Shown piece by piece: positions 30,442 to 40,404 of a stretch of DNA of 64,000 bases; position 1 is the stretch's first letter; each line of letters begins with the position of its first letter. Where the stretch lies: positions 1 to 64,000 of the forward strand of contig NZ_CP036501.1 in the NCBI RefSeq assembly GCF_026230195.1, in the 5' to 3' direction. The stretch is from Candidatus Paraluminiphilus aquimaris (GTDB lineage: Bacteria > Pseudomonadota > Gammaproteobacteria > Pseudomonadales > Halieaceae). The notes beneath the pieces are model-generated. The model was not told where the DNA came from. It did not search any database and worked only from the letters and a program-made list of their open reading frames with translations. The position numbers and the translations under genes are program-made.

Positions 30442-30954
30442 TTATTGCGTCGCCGGCCAAATCAACTCAGACGTAGCGAAACCAAGCTGCTCGCTTCTCA
30501 TCAAAAACGCCTCTCGCACCGGCGCACTCACCTCGGGCTCGCGTGATAACAACCATAGGTAATCGGTGTTATAGCCCGCGACAAACGCGTAACTGTAATC
30601 TTCAGCCAATTCAAAGACCGCGTAGGTTCCATAAAACGGGCCAAAAAATGAGACCTTTAAGTGAGCGACATCTTCAGCCCCCATCGGCTTAGCAACGCCC
30701 TCGGCCTGGCGCCATTCGCCCTGCTCTGTGTTAAACCCTTTGTTCAGCACCGAAATCGATCCATCCTCGTTCGCGGCATAGGTTGCCGTCACACGCTCGA
30801 GATTACGCTCGAAACTATGGTCCAAGCGCGCAATTTCGTGCCAAGTCCCTAGATAGCGATTGGAATCAAAGTCGGTAACTGGAGTCACCCCCTCGGGCAA
30901 GCCAGTACAAGCACTGAGAAAAAAAAGCGATAGCACGCCAAGTCGCTTGAGCAT
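30442..30954 (-). CDS. blc: Outer-membrane lipocalin (Blc family)
   Basis: 170 residues. Signal peptide MLKRLGVLSLFFLSAC with the lipobox LSAC, then the bacterial lipocalin motifs DFDSNRYLGTWHEIARLDH (first strand; GTWHEIAR is the family signature) and the later AGYNTDYLWLLSREP. Blc binds lipids such as lysophospholipids and is tied to membrane stress. It is divergent from dnaE2; the SOS box between them lies 82 bases from this start. Confidence 0.93.
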   Translation of the reverse strand: MLKRLGVLSLFFLSACTGLPEGVTPVTDFDSNRYLGTWHEIARLDHSFERNLERVTATYAANEDGSISVLNKGFNTEQGEWRQAEGVAKPMGAEDVAHLKVSFFGPFYGTYAVFELAEDYSYAFVAGYNTDYLWLLSREPEVSAPVREAFLMRSEQLGFATSELIWPATQ

Positions 30955-31036
30955 GTGATGACCTCCTTTTGGTAAATCACTGACAGAGTATGAACGACTA
31001 CTCGTATTGATATGAGGTTTATTTCAAAAAGCCGTA

Positions 31037-31056
31037 TACTGTATAAAAAAACAGTA
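31037..31056. promoter_or_regulatory. LexA (SOS) box upstream of dnaE2
   Basis: TACTGT ATAAAAAA ACAGTA with the CTGT-N8-ACAG core at 31039-31054. It ends only eight bases before the dnaE2 ATG, so there is no room for a separate promoter or a normal Shine-Dalgarno site downstream of it. Confidence 0.93.
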
Positions 31057-31064
31057 CTTTTAAG

Positions 31065-34000
31065 ATGTCATACGCTGAACTTCACTGCTTGAGTAATTAC
31101 AGCTTCTTACGAGGAGCTTCGCACCCCCAAGAGCTTGTCGAGCAAGCGGCCCACCTCGGCTACTCAGCACTTGCGATTACGGATGAATGCTCACTGGCTG
31201 GGGTTGTTAAAGCGCATGTGACAGCTAAAGAGCTCGATTTCAAACTTATTATTGGTAGCGAATTTACCATCAGCGAAGGCTTGAAACTGGTTGCCATCGC
31301 GCCCTCGCGCGCAGCCTATGGCGAGCTGTCCAGCCTCATCAGTCGATCCAGACGGCGTAGTGAAAAAGGTCAATACCTCACCCATTTACGCGATATTTAC
31401 TTCCACTTAAAGCGCTGCTTTATCATTTGGCTACCGAGTGATGTCAACCAGGAACGCCATCATGCAGAGGCGCTTGCACGACGCTGCCCTGATCGGTTTT
31501 GGATCGGTATCCGCCAACTCTTAAGCCATGACGACCTACTTAGACTTGAGGAGATACAGTCTCTCGCTGACGAAATAAGTGTCCCGACTCTCGCATGTGG
31601 CAGTGTTGAAATGCATTCTGCCAGTCGGAAAATGCTGCACGACGTCATCACAGCCATACGCCATAACACTGCAATACAAGACTTAGGACCGCTCCGACTA
31701 CCTAATAGTCAGCAACACCTACGACGGCTAGACAAACTCATACCGCTCTACCCTCAGACGCTTATCGGCGAAACCTTGCGCTTGGCTCAGCAGTGCAATT
31801 TCAGTCTTGACGAATTGCGGTATGAATACCCTGAAGAAGTGGTTCCCAAAGGCCATACCGCAAACAGCTATTTGCGCGACTGCGTATCGCACGGCGCCGC
31901 AAAACGTTGGCCAAACGGCGTGCCTACCGCCATCCACGAACGTATAGAGCGCGAACTCGCCTTAATCACTGAGCTTAATTATGAGTACTACTTCCTGACG
32001 GTGTACGACATTGTCAATTTCGCACGCACGCGCGACATCTTATGTCAGGGACGAGGGTCTGCAGCCAACTCGGTTGTCTGTTACTGCCTCCACATCACAG
32101 AAGTCTCACCCGAGCAGGTCTCACTGCTATTTGAGCGTTTTATCTCTCGTGAACGCGATGAACCACCCGATATCGATGTTGATTTTGAACACGAACGACG
32201 TGAAGAAGTTATTCAGTATATCTATCAAAAATACACGCGGCGCCGAGCAGCACTTGCTGCAACCGTCATTACCTACCGCTCGCGAAGTGCTGTCCGTGAC
32301 GTTGGTAAGGCGCTTGGTATGGATGCTGTATTTGTTGAAGACCTGGCGAAGTCGCTCGCTTGGTGGAATAGGGAGCGGGAACTCACGGCCAAATTTAAAG
32401 AGCAGGGCATACAAGCTAGCAGTCAGCAGGCCGATATCTTCTTACGCATGACACAACAAATATTAGGATTCCCGCGTCATTTATCCCAACACGTTGGCGG
32501 ATTTGTTATCAGTCGTGGCCCCATTTCAAACTTGGTCCCCGTTGAAAATGCCAGCATGCCCGACAGGACCGTTATTCAATGGGACAAAGAGGATATTGAA
32601 TCACTAGGGTTGTTGAAGGTGGATATCTTGGCACTGGGAATGCTCTCGGCCATCAAGAAATCATTGGCTCTCGTCCAGCGAAAAAACCCCTCCATCAAAT
32701 GTATTCAAGACATCCCTAACGATGATCAGGCAACGTTCCGGATGCTTCAAACAGGTGACTCATTAGGTGTCTTCCAAATCGAATCACGTGCTCAAATGTC
32801 GATGTTACCAAGGCTGAAGCCCAACTGTTTTTATGATCTCGTCATCGAGATAGCGATTGTGCGGCCAGGTCCGATTCAAGGTGACATGGTGCACCCCTAC
32901 CTTCGCAGACGCGCGGGTCTCGAACCGATTACCTATCCAGATCCAGCCATCAAGTCTGTATTAGAGAGCACCCTAGGTGTGCCTATCTTTCAGGAGCAGG
33001 TGATTCGACTCGCCATGGTTGCTGCAGGCTTTAGTGGCGGAGAGGCGGATGCACTTCGTCGGGCCATCACAAACTGGGGACGCAACAGTAAGCTTCTGAC
33101 TTTTGAGAATAAGCTCAAGGCCGGCATGTTGAAACGGGGCTATAGCCCCGACTTTGCCGATCAGCTGTTTAACCAAATCAAAGGTTTTGGTGGCTATGGA
33201 TTTCCCGAGTCACACTCAGCAAGTTTTGCCCTATTAGCCTATGTCTCAGCGTGGTTGAAACGCCACTACCCCGGTGCGTTTTATGTTGGTCTTCTGAACA
33301 GCCAGCCTATGGGCTTTTACACTCCTTCGCAGCTTGTCCAAGATGCCACGCGGCACGGCGTTAATAGTCTGCCCGTCGACGTCAACGCCAGCGATTGGGA
33401 CCACCGTCTAGTGGATGGCGGTCCTCACCAAAGTGATGTGATACAGCTCGGACTAAGATTGATAAAAGGACTGAGCAAACGCGGTGCAGAGCAGCTGCTT
33501 GATGCGCGTCGAAACGGTCATTTCGCATCCATTCTCGACGTAAAACGTCGCGGAAAACTCGATAAAGACGACCTAGAAGCGCTCTCAGCAGCCGATGCAT
33601 TAAGGACGCTGACAGGCAATCGCCACAAGACGCACTGGGCCATTATGGCAGCAAAAGATTCACGTCCTTTACTACCCGAGACTCATACGCCTGACCCAAA
33701 TGACTCAACCGTCATTAAAGCACCGTCAGTCACTGAAAACGTTATCTTCGATTATCAGAGCACGGGCTTGACTCTGCGTTCGCATCCCTTGGCACTGCTT
33801 CGCCAGCAAAAACCGTTTAGCCAGTGTCGTAAGCAATCGGAACTTATAACCATACAGAGTCAACGTTTTGTAAGAACCGCAGGTCTTGTGACCTGCCGTC
33901 AGCGCCCTGGGACAGCATCGGGTGTTGTCTTTCTGACTCTGGAAGACGAGACCGGCAACATCAATGTTGTGGTATGGCCCAAAGTTCAGGAGCGCTTTAG

Positions 34001-34145
34001 GGCTGCCCTCATGACGGCACGACTGCTTTTAATTAAAGGAACCGTAGAATCACGCGACGGTGTCACACACGTCATTGCCAGTGGACTCTACGACCACAGC
34101 AGTGCGCTAAGCGAGCTCGCGGTTAAATCGCGAGATTTTCACTAA
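31065..34145 (+). CDS. dnaE2: Error-prone DNA polymerase DnaE2
   Basis: 1026 residues. C-family polymerase of the SOS mutasome. The N-terminal PHP domain begins YAELHCLSNYSFLRGASH, exactly where the DnaE2 family starts. The polymerase active site includes PDIDVDFEHERRE, and the C-terminal OB fold has GVVFLTLEDETGNINVVVW. It is shorter than the replicative DnaE and lacks the tau-binding end, which fits DnaE2. It works with ImuA and ImuB on damaged templates. No Shine-Dalgarno is visible before the ATG. Confidence 0.95.
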   Translation: MSYAELHCLSNYSFLRGASHPQELVEQAAHLGYSALAITDECSLAGVVKAHVTAKELDFKLIIGSEFTISEGLKLVAIAPSRAAYGELSSLISRSRRRSEKGQYLTHLRDIYFHLKRCFIIWLPSDVNQERHHAEALARRCPDRFWIGIRQLLSHDDLLRLEEIQSLADEISVPTLACGSVEMHSASRKMLHDVITAIRHNTAIQDLGPLRLPNSQQHLRRLDKLIPLYPQTLIGETLRLAQQCNFSLDELRYEYPEEVVPKGHTANSYLRDCVSHGAAKRWPNGVPTAIHERIERELALITELNYEYYFLTVYDIVNFARTRDILCQGRGSAANSVVCYCLHITEVSPEQVSLLFERFISRERDEPPDIDVDFEHERREEVIQYIYQKYTRRRAALAATVITYRSRSAVRDVGKALGMDAVFVEDLAKSLAWWNRERELTAKFKEQGIQASSQQADIFLRMTQQILGFPRHLSQHVGGFVISRGPISNLVPVENASMPDRTVIQWDKEDIESLGLLKVDILALGMLSAIKKSLALVQRKNPSIKCIQDIPNDDQATFRMLQTGDSLGVFQIESRAQMSMLPRLKPNCFYDLVIEIAIVRPGPIQGDMVHPYLRRRAGLEPITYPDPAIKSVLESTLGVPIFQEQVIRLAMVAAGFSGGEADALRRAITNWGRNSKLLTFENKLKAGMLKRGYSPDFADQLFNQIKGFGGYGFPESHSASFALLAYVSAWLKRHYPGAFYVGLLNSQPMGFYTPSQLVQDATRHGVNSLPVDVNASDWDHRLVDGGPHQSDVIQLGLRLIKGLSKRGAEQLLDARRNGHFASILDVKRRGKLDKDDLEALSAADALRTLTGNRHKTHWAIMAAKDSRPLLPETHTPDPNDSTVIKAPSVTENVIFDYQSTGLTLRSHPLALLRQQKPFSQCRKQSELITIQSQRFVRTAGLVTCRQRPGTASGVVFLTLEDETGNINVVVWPKVQERFRAALMTARLLLIKGTVESRDGVTHVIASGLYDHSSALSELAVKSRDFH

Positions 34146-34184
34146 TACGCGACCCCTTGTAACCACGCCAAAATACAATCGGCA

Positions 34185-34643
34185 TTACGAATCAGGCGTC
34201 GACAGAGGCACTGTGACAGGCTCGCCTTCTATTCCCGCATAGACCGCCAAGATAACCGCATCCTCCTCGCCTATATTGGCGCCGCCGTGCGCTTGGTTAA
34301 TCAGCTCGACGACAGCATCACCTGCTTGCGCTATATGCGTATCACCTGAATCGGTGCGAACTTCAATCGTGCCTTGAAGAACAACCCCGGCCGTCATGAA
34401 AGGGTGCTCGTGCAGTGGAAGTGCCATACCCTTGGGTATGGTTATTCTAGCGACTGTCACCTCGGGTTGCCCCTCACTGTAAGCGGGTAGCAAAACACCT
34501 CGCCAATCCGTGATTGATTTGGCAAGCACTTCGGTCTCAATTTTTCGCTCTTGCGCACTCACCTTCAGGGAAAGTCCGACCAACGTCACACCGAAGATAA
34601 TAATGGGCACCCAGCGACGACGCCCAACGATTTTGCTCATCAT
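34185..34643 (-). CDS. Exported single-cupin protein
   Basis: 152 residues from the ATG at 34643 (MMSKIVGRRRWVPII). An upstream extension to 34691 would add 16 residues ahead of a normal signal peptide, so I prefer this start; the next ATG is immediately adjacent. The hydrophobic segment ends SLKVSAQ, a likely signal-peptidase site. The cupin motifs are PLHEHPFMTAGVVLQGTIEV and, later, AGDAVVELINQAHGGAN, with His and Glu metal ligands. Probably a periplasmic small-molecule or metal-binding protein. Function unknown. Confidence 0.78.
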   Translation of the reverse strand: MMSKIVGRRRWVPIIIFGVTLVGLSLKVSAQERKIETEVLAKSITDWRGVLLPAYSEGQPEVTVARITIPKGMALPLHEHPFMTAGVVLQGTIEVRTDSGDTHIAQAGDAVVELINQAHGGANIGEEDAVILAVYAGIEGEPVTVPLSTPDS

Positions 34644-34762
34644 GGCTCTATCCACCCCTCGTATTGGCGACTTATGACGGCTGCCGCTCACGTTCAGTAA
34701 CTATCGAAGGTAAACCTATTTGATGTGTAACGACTGGATGGATGCTTGAAATGACCTCGATC

Positions 34763-34957
34763 TCAATAATCATCGCTCGAAACACTGGCGTGTAATTCGC
34801 CCATCCCTGTTTGCTGAACCACGAACTCGATAGGTCTACAGCAAACCTGACAATCCTCAATGTACTCCTGCCCAACATCCTCCGGGTTTAAGAGCACACA
34901 AATTGACTCCCAGCAATAAGGACAGTCAACCCATGTTTCCTGAAGAGCACGATCCAA
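34763..34957 (-). CDS. CPXCG-type cysteine-rich small protein
   Basis: 64 residues. Two CxxC pairs, DCPYCWES and EDCQVCCRPIEF, match the Cys-rich CPXG family, thought to bind zinc; function unknown. It lies directly downstream of the flavin monooxygenase gene (five-base gap) on the same strand, so they are probably co-transcribed. The remaining 119 bases to the cupin gene hold nothing I can support. Confidence 0.8.
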   Translation of the reverse strand: MDRALQETWVDCPYCWESICVLLNPEDVGQEYIEDCQVCCRPIEFVVQQTGMGELHASVSSDDY

Positions 34958-34962
34958 AGCGA

Positions 34963-36480
34963 TTAACCAGCCGCCCTCAAGCTCTCACCCCCAACCTCTC
35001 GAGAGGTGAAAATGAGTGCGCCGTCTGCAATCGAACTACCACGGAACATTTTTTTGTCCTTCCGATAATTCTGCGGATTCACCCAAGGCATTTGAGTACC
35101 CTGACGCGGCATCTTAGGCAACATACGTTGCATGTACCCAGCAGAGAAGTCGTGAATCCAATAGCGTTTCTCCATGGTTCGCGCGAGGATTTCCGGAATG
35201 CGAGGCGTGGCCTGATCGTAACCAAATTCGTCCATGTGATTGAGCACTCTGCACACCCACTCGGCCGTAAGATCTGCCCGAAGTGTCCATGATGCATTGA
35301 TGTAACCAAACGTTTGAACCATGTTGGGAATGTTGGAGCACATAACCCCTTTGTAGGTCCACTCATCAGCAAAGTTAATAGACTTCCCGTCTACGATGAA
35401 ATCTGCTCCGCCTAAGTTGAGTAATTCAATGCCCGTAGCTGACACGATAATGTCAGCCTCCACGTGCTCCCCCGAGCCCGTAACAAGACCCGTCTCATCA
35501 ATATGAGAAATCGTATCGGTCACAACATCCGCCTTGCCTGAACGAAGCGCCGTAAAAAGATCGTCGTCCGGCACCAAGCACAAACGCTGATCCCAGGGGT
35601 TATAGGTAGGCGTGAAGTGCTTTTTCACATCCAACACATCGCCGACCGCCTTTTCAACATCATCGAGCAAAGTCTGTGTCACGCGTTCTGGATTAGTGCG
35701 CGTCTGGTTGTAGATAAGTTGCTGCCAAACAGTGTTACGGAACCTGACGAGACCGTAAGCCCAACTCGCAGGTAACATCGCTCTGAGGAAGTTTGCGAAT
35801 TTATCTACTGACGGTCGAGATACCACGTAAGTAGGCGACCGCTGCACCATGGTGACTTTTTCTGCCGTTGTCGCCATGTTAGGCACTAGGGTCATAGCGG
35901 TCGCACCAGAACCAATCACCACAACCTTCTTACCCGTGTAATCGAGCTGTTCGGGCCAGAACTGCGGATGCACCCACGTGCCTTTGAAGTTCTCGCGCCT
36001 GTCAAACTCGGGCTGATGACCTGCGTCGTAGTTGTAGTATCCCGAGCACATCAACAAGAAATGAGATGTGAAATAAACCGTTTCACCACCCGCGTCTACC
36101 GTTAGCAACCACGTTGCAGACTCTGAAGACCAAGACGCAGAAACGAGTTTGTGCCCAAACCGTACCTGATCACGAATGCCATGTTCATCCGCCGTTTCGT
36201 TCACGTAATCCCAAATTGCGGGCCCGTCAGCAATCGCTTTCTCCGCTTTCCATGGCTTAAAATTATAGCCAAGAGTATGCATGTCAGAGTCAGACCGTAT
36301 TCCCGGATAGCGGAATAAATCCCACGTACCGCCAATCGCTTCACGTCGTTCAATGAGCATATAATCGCGGTCAGGACAGCTTTTTTGAAGATGGACTGCA
36401 GCGCCGATACCGGACAGTCCAGCACCCACGATCATGACGTTGGTATGGGTAGCCGTTTCCGGCGACGTATTGTTATTCAT
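34963..36480 (-). CDS. Flavin-containing Baeyer-Villiger-type monooxygenase
   Basis: 505 residues from the ATG at 36480 (MNNNTSPETATH), which has GGAG about nine bases before it; a start seven codons earlier would lack that spacing. The FAD-binding GAGLSGIG near the N-terminus, GGTWDLFRYPGIRSDSDMHT, the BVMO fingerprint FKGTWVHPQFWP, and the NADPH-binding VVIGSGATAM are all present. These enzymes insert oxygen into ketones using NADPH and O2; the substrate is not predictable. Neighbours (argG and a Cys-rich protein) give no pathway hint. Confidence 0.88.
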   Translation of the reverse strand: MNNNTSPETATHTNVMIVGAGLSGIGAAVHLQKSCPDRDYMLIERREAIGGTWDLFRYPGIRSDSDMHTLGYNFKPWKAEKAIADGPAIWDYVNETADEHGIRDQVRFGHKLVSASWSSESATWLLTVDAGGETVYFTSHFLLMCSGYYNYDAGHQPEFDRRENFKGTWVHPQFWPEQLDYTGKKVVVIGSGATAMTLVPNMATTAEKVTMVQRSPTYVVSRPSVDKFANFLRAMLPASWAYGLVRFRNTVWQQLIYNQTRTNPERVTQTLLDDVEKAVGDVLDVKKHFTPTYNPWDQRLCLVPDDDLFTALRSGKADVVTDTISHIDETGLVTGSGEHVEADIIVSATGIELLNLGGADFIVDGKSINFADEWTYKGVMCSNIPNMVQTFGYINASWTLRADLTAEWVCRVLNHMDEFGYDQATPRIPEILARTMEKRYWIHDFSAGYMQRMLPKMPRQGTQMPWVNPQNYRKDKKMFRGSSIADGALIFTSREVGGESLRAAG

Positions 36481-36519
36481 ATGTAAATTCTCCCATCTCA
36501 CGGTCCGATGCGCTTGGGA

Positions 36520-37746
36520 TTAATCGCCCAGTGCGGATCGACCTCTCTCAGCAGCGATACGAAGACGCAACGCATTCAGCTTAATAAAGCCCTCAGCATC
36601 TGCTTGATCGTATTTCCCTGCATCGTCCTCAAAGGTTGCGATAGCGTCGTCAAATAGCGTATCCGCTGACCGTCTGCCTGTTACTGTCACATTACCTTTG
36701 TAGAGTCTTACTCTGACATCACCGTTGACCACCGACTGTGATTCATCGATCGCGGTCTGCAGCATAAGACGCTCGGGTGCCCACCAGTACCCGTTATAGA
36801 TCAATTTCGCGTAGCGTGGCATCAGCTCGTCTTTTAAATGCGCTACCTCCCGGTCGAGTGTAATGGACTCAATAGCACGGTGCGCGCGCAGTAATATGGT
36901 TCCACCGGGCGTCTCATAACAACCGCGGGACTTCATGCCGACGTATCGATTTTCGACAATATCTAAACGACCCACTCCGTGAGCACCACCCACCTGATTC
37001 AAATAAGCGAGTACCGTTGCCGGTGACATCGCCTCACCGTCAATTGCTACAACGTCTCCACGCTCAAAGGTCAATGTGAGCTCATGACCCAACTCGGGTG
37101 CTTCCTCTGGAGACACCGACCAGCGCCACATTGATTCCTCTGGTGGACACCAGGGATCTTCAAGAACCCCACCCTCGTAAGAAATGTGCAGTAAATTGGC
37201 GTCCATCGAGTAAGGCGACTTCTTAGAAGCATTCGAGAAATCGACAGGGATATCGCGCTCAGCGCAATAAGCCATTAACGACTCTCGCGAATTGAGGTCC
37301 CATTCGCGCCAGGGAGCAATCACTTGGATTCCCGGTTTCAACGCATAGGCGCCCAATTCGAAACGAATTTGATCATTACCTTTTCCGGTTGCACCGTGAG
37401 AAATCGCGTCAGCGCCTGTTTCGTTAGCAATTTCCACCAGTCTCTTCGCAATTAAAGGACGCGCAATCGATGTGCCCAATAAATACTCACCCTCATAAAT
37501 CGTATTTGCACGGAACATGGGAAATACGAAGTCGCGAACAAACTCTTCTTTCAGGTCATCGATGTAAATCTCTCTTACGCCAAGCGCCTCTGCCTTTGCC
37601 CGAGCAGGCTCAACCTCCTCCCCTTGGCCAATGTCGGCGGTAAAAGTGACGACCTCGCAGTCATATGTGTCTTGCAGCCATCTGACGATAACTGAGGTAT
37701 CAAGGCCGCCCGAATAGGCCAATACGACCTTATTAACATTACTCAT
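36520..37746 (-). CDS. argG: Argininosuccinate synthase
   Basis: 408 residues. Joins citrulline and aspartate with ATP in arginine synthesis. N-terminal P-loop [17 protein letters not shown], then [32 protein letters not shown] and [16 protein letters not shown], all family marks. Length as expected for the bacterial type. Divergent from pyrC with a 100-base gap. No ARG box recognised by eye. Confidence 0.97.
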   Translation of the reverse strand: MSNVNKVVLAYSGGLDTSVIVRWLQDTYDCEVVTFTADIGQGEEVEPARAKAEALGVREIYIDDLKEEFVRDFVFPMFRANTIYEGEYLLGTSIARPLIAKRLVEIANETGADAISHGATGKGNDQIRFELGAYALKPGIQVIAPWREWDLNSRESLMAYCAERDIPVDFSNASKKSPYSMDANLLHISYEGGVLEDPWCPPEESMWRWSVSPEEAPELGHELTLTFERGDVVAIDGEAMSPATVLAYLNQVGGAHGVGRLDIVENRYVGMKSRGCYETPGGTILLRAHRAIESITLDREVAHLKDELMPRYAKLIYNGYWWAPERLMLQTAIDESQSVVNGDVRVRLYKGNVTVTGRRSADTLFDDAIATFEDDAGKYDQADAEGFIKLNALRLRIAAERGRSALGD

Positions 37747-37846
37747 TGGTTACTCCCGTTCAAGGCAGTGAAGTTTACGCTCGCAAGTCTGCGATGGACA
37801 GCCGATCACTGCTAAACTAGGCTGGCTATCCGCAAAAGGGCGTAAA

Positions 37847-38887
37847 ATGTCTCGAATTACCCTCACCAAACCCGATGACTGGCATATTCATCTCAGAGAT
37901 GGTGCGATGCTTAATCGAACCGTTAACGACGTAGCGGCTTGGGCAAATCGTGCCGTTGTCATGCCCAATCTGACGCCACCGGTCAAAACGCTGGACGACG
38001 CGACGGCTTATCGCGAGCGCATTATGTCCGCCTTCACCGGCAGCAGTAATTTTGAGCCCCTGATGACGTTGTACCTCACTGACTCAACCACACCTGCGAT
38101 AATCGAGGAAGCGGCCAAGTCACCGTTTGTCTGTGGGGTAAAATTGTACCCGGCGGGGGCAACCACCAATTCAGCTGCCGGCGTTACGGGCCTAGAGTCT
38201 TTAAAACCTACGCTGGCGGCGATGGAAGCTTGCGGTCTTCCACTGTTGGTGCACGGTGAAGTAACGGACCATGACATCGACATCTTTGACCGAGAGGCCG
38301 TTTTTATTGAACGAATACTCGCCCCCTTGGTCGATGAATTTCCAAAACTGCGCGTAATTTTGGAACACATTACAACTAAAGATTCGGTGGACTTTGTCGA
38401 GTCAGCGAGAAACGGTGTTGCGGCGACGATTACACCTCAACACTTACTCTTCGACCGCAATGACATGTTAGTGGGTGGAATTCGCCCTCACTTATTTTGC
38501 CTACCCATCCTCAAGCGCAACCTGCACAAAGAGGCGCTTCGCGCCGCAGCGATTTCGGGTAATCCAAAGTTTTTTCTGGGAACTGACTCTGCCCCGCATA
38601 CGCTCGAAACCAAGGAGTCCGCATGTGGCTGCGCTGGCTGTTACACGGCGCATGCTGCTCTCCCATTTTACGCTGAGGTCTTCGACGAAGAAGGCGCGCT
38701 CGATAAACTCGAGGGCTTTGCAAGCCACTTTGGTCCTGACTTCTATGGCAAAGCGCGTAATTCGGAGCAGGTAACGCTGGTAAAAGAGGATAATCCGTCG
38801 CCCTTAAGTCTGAGTTTTGGTGAGAGCACCGTTGCACCGCTTCGGGCGGGTGAGACCCTCAGTTGGCGCTTGGAATCCACTGAATGA
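37847..38887 (+). CDS. pyrC: Dihydroorotase
   Basis: 346 residues. Class II, E. coli-type enzyme of pyrimidine synthesis. Metal ligands in DDWHIHLRDGAML, the carboxylated-Lys region CGVKLYPAGATTNS, LVHGEV, and FFLGTDSAPHTLETKE. It overlaps rnt by four bases (ATGA), the same linkage seen in several gammaproteobacteria. Confidence 0.96.
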   Translation: MSRITLTKPDDWHIHLRDGAMLNRTVNDVAAWANRAVVMPNLTPPVKTLDDATAYRERIMSAFTGSSNFEPLMTLYLTDSTTPAIIEEAAKSPFVCGVKLYPAGATTNSAAGVTGLESLKPTLAAMEACGLPLLVHGEVTDHDIDIFDREAVFIERILAPLVDEFPKLRVILEHITTKDSVDFVESARNGVAATITPQHLLFDRNDMLVGGIRPHLFCLPILKRNLHKEALRAAAISGNPKFFLGTDSAPHTLETKESACGCAGCYTAHAALPFYAEVFDEEGALDKLEGFASHFGPDFYGKARNSEQVTLVKEDNPSPLSLSFGESTVAPLRAGETLSWRLESTE

Positions 38888-39537
38888 GCGAACCCACTGA
38901 AAAGCAGATGAAACATCGATTTAGAGGGTTTCTACCGGTCGTCATCGATATCGAGACAGGTGGATTTAATGCCGCTACCGATGCCGTACTTGAGATAGCT
39001 GCGACCTTTTTCACGCTCACTGAGCACGGCCACTTAGCGGTCAGTCACTCCATCGCTAGGAACGTAGACCCCTTCGAGGGAGCCAATCTGGAGCCATCTG
39101 CTTTGGAATTCACCGGAATCGACCCCGAGAATCCACTTCGAGAGGCAGTCCCCGAAGCAATCGCATTAGGGGATATTTTTTCTGAGGTCAGACGCGAGGT
39201 GAAAGACAAGGGCTGCACGCGCGCCATCCTGGTGGGGCACAATGCGCACTTCGATGCCGGATTTCTGAACGCCGCCGCCGAGCGCTGCGACATAAAACGA
39301 AACCCGTTCCACCCCTTTTCACACTTTGATACCTCGACACTTGCCGGTCTTGCCTACGGTCACACCGTGTTGGCTCAAGCCTGCAAACGTGCGGAGATCG
39401 AATTTAGCAATAGTGAAGCGCACTCAGCCGATTACGATGCACAAAAAACCGCCGAATTGTTCGCTGGCATTGTAAATCGCTGGCAGGATTTAGGGGGATG
39501 GACATGGCCTGCAATCGCCCCCACCGAAGCCGACTAG
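38884..39537 (+). CDS. rnt: Ribonuclease T
   Basis: 217 residues. DEDDh exonuclease that trims 3' ends of tRNA and other stable RNAs. Exo motifs: VVIDIETGGF, LVGHNAHFDAGF, and HSADYDAQKTAELF. Overlaps pyrC (ATGA). Ends one base from the convergent LON-domain gene, so the transcripts must overlap or stop very precisely. Confidence 0.95.
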   Translation: MSEPTEKQMKHRFRGFLPVVIDIETGGFNAATDAVLEIAATFFTLTEHGHLAVSHSIARNVDPFEGANLEPSALEFTGIDPENPLREAVPEAIALGDIFSEVRREVKDKGCTRAILVGHNAHFDAGFLNAAAERCDIKRNPFHPFSHFDTSTLAGLAYGHTVLAQACKRAEIEFSNSEAHSADYDAQKTAELFAGIVNRWQDLGGWTWPAIAPTEAD

Positions 39538-39538
39538 C

Positions 39539-40129
39539 TCAGCCCGACAACTCGCTGAGTATTTCATCGAGCGCTTCTACTAGCTCGTCAATATCATTGA
39601 GCTCAAGCAACTGATACTTCGTTGCGCTATCGACCGGTAGCAGCTGCAAGAGCGCAAAACACACTTGCCATGCGTTACCCGTATCAACGGTCATTCCCAA
39701 CTTCTTGACCTCTGGATGCCGCTGAAGCCCCGCCAATACATCGATCATCGAGCGTCCACCTTCAGGGAGCGGTGTAGCGGGAGGAATGGGATCGATTGCA
39801 ACGGTGGCCATGTTTAAACCCGAGTCCTCACGCCACGTATTTTCTACGTGAAAACGTGCCTCCCCTTCAATGGTAATGCCCAAAAGCCCGTTAGGCAGTT
39901 GATCCCAGTCAACGATGTTCGCCACTGTGCCATAGGCGCCAAAATCCAGGTTGGTTTTTGACGCCTGAGCTACTTCAGATCCTTTCTTTATCCAGACAAC
40001 ACCAAAGCTGGTTCCCTCACGCATACATTTGGAAATCATATCGATGTAGCGCCGCTCAAAGATTTGTAGCGGTAATCGACCGTGAGGAAGCAGCAGCGTA
40101 CCAAGGGGGAAAAGGGGTAGATCAATCAC
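39539..40129 (-). CDS. LON substrate-binding-domain protein (no protease domain)
   Basis: 196 residues consisting only of the Lon N-terminal (PUA-like) domain: LPLFPLGTLLLPHGRLPLQIFERRY and YGTVANIVDWDQLPNGLLGITIEGEARF. The ATPase and peptidase parts of Lon are absent; such stand-alone proteins are common and of unclear function. Overlaps the ykgJ-like gene by eight bases and is last in the mpl-RND-ykgJ operon. Confidence 0.9.
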   Translation of the reverse strand: MIDLPLFPLGTLLLPHGRLPLQIFERRYIDMISKCMREGTSFGVVWIKKGSEVAQASKTNLDFGAYGTVANIVDWDQLPNGLLGITIEGEARFHVENTWREDSGLNMATVAIDPIPPATPLPEGGRSMIDVLAGLQRHPEVKKLGMTVDTGNAWQVCFALLQLLPVDSATKYQLLELNDIDELVEALDEILSELSG

Positions 40130-40394
40130 GCTTATCTCCTTGCGGGTCGCTCATCGCTTCGAGGTCGGTCAACAACAGTAACGCTTCCTCGCGCGAATTC
40201 CCGCAAAACTCAAACTCTGCCTTAAATTGGCTACAACATTCAGGACGACGCGGGTCATCAAAGATCGCGCACAGCCCATCGCTGTCGTGATGAACACACC
40301 GCTCGCCCTTAGCCTTTCCTTTGGGCATGCCAAAAAACGGCGTGTGGATCGCGGGCACAATGCAACATGCACCACAACCTGCTCTGCACTCCAT
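40122..40394 (-). CDS. YkgJ-family cysteine-cluster protein
   Basis: 90 residues from the ATG at 40394, five bases after GGAG; a GTG two codons earlier is possible. The eight-Cys pattern begins MECRAGCGACCIVPAI, with further Cys in GERCVHH, GLCAIFDDPRRPECC and EFCGN. Probably binds a metal or FeS cluster. Sits between the RND exporter and the LON-domain gene with short gaps or overlaps. Confidence 0.87.
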   Translation of the reverse strand: MECRAGCGACCIVPAIHTPFFGMPKGKAKGERCVHHDSDGLCAIFDDPRRPECCSQFKAEFEFCGNSREEALLLLTDLEAMSDPQGDKRD

Positions 40395-40404
40395 TACCAC
40401 TCCA

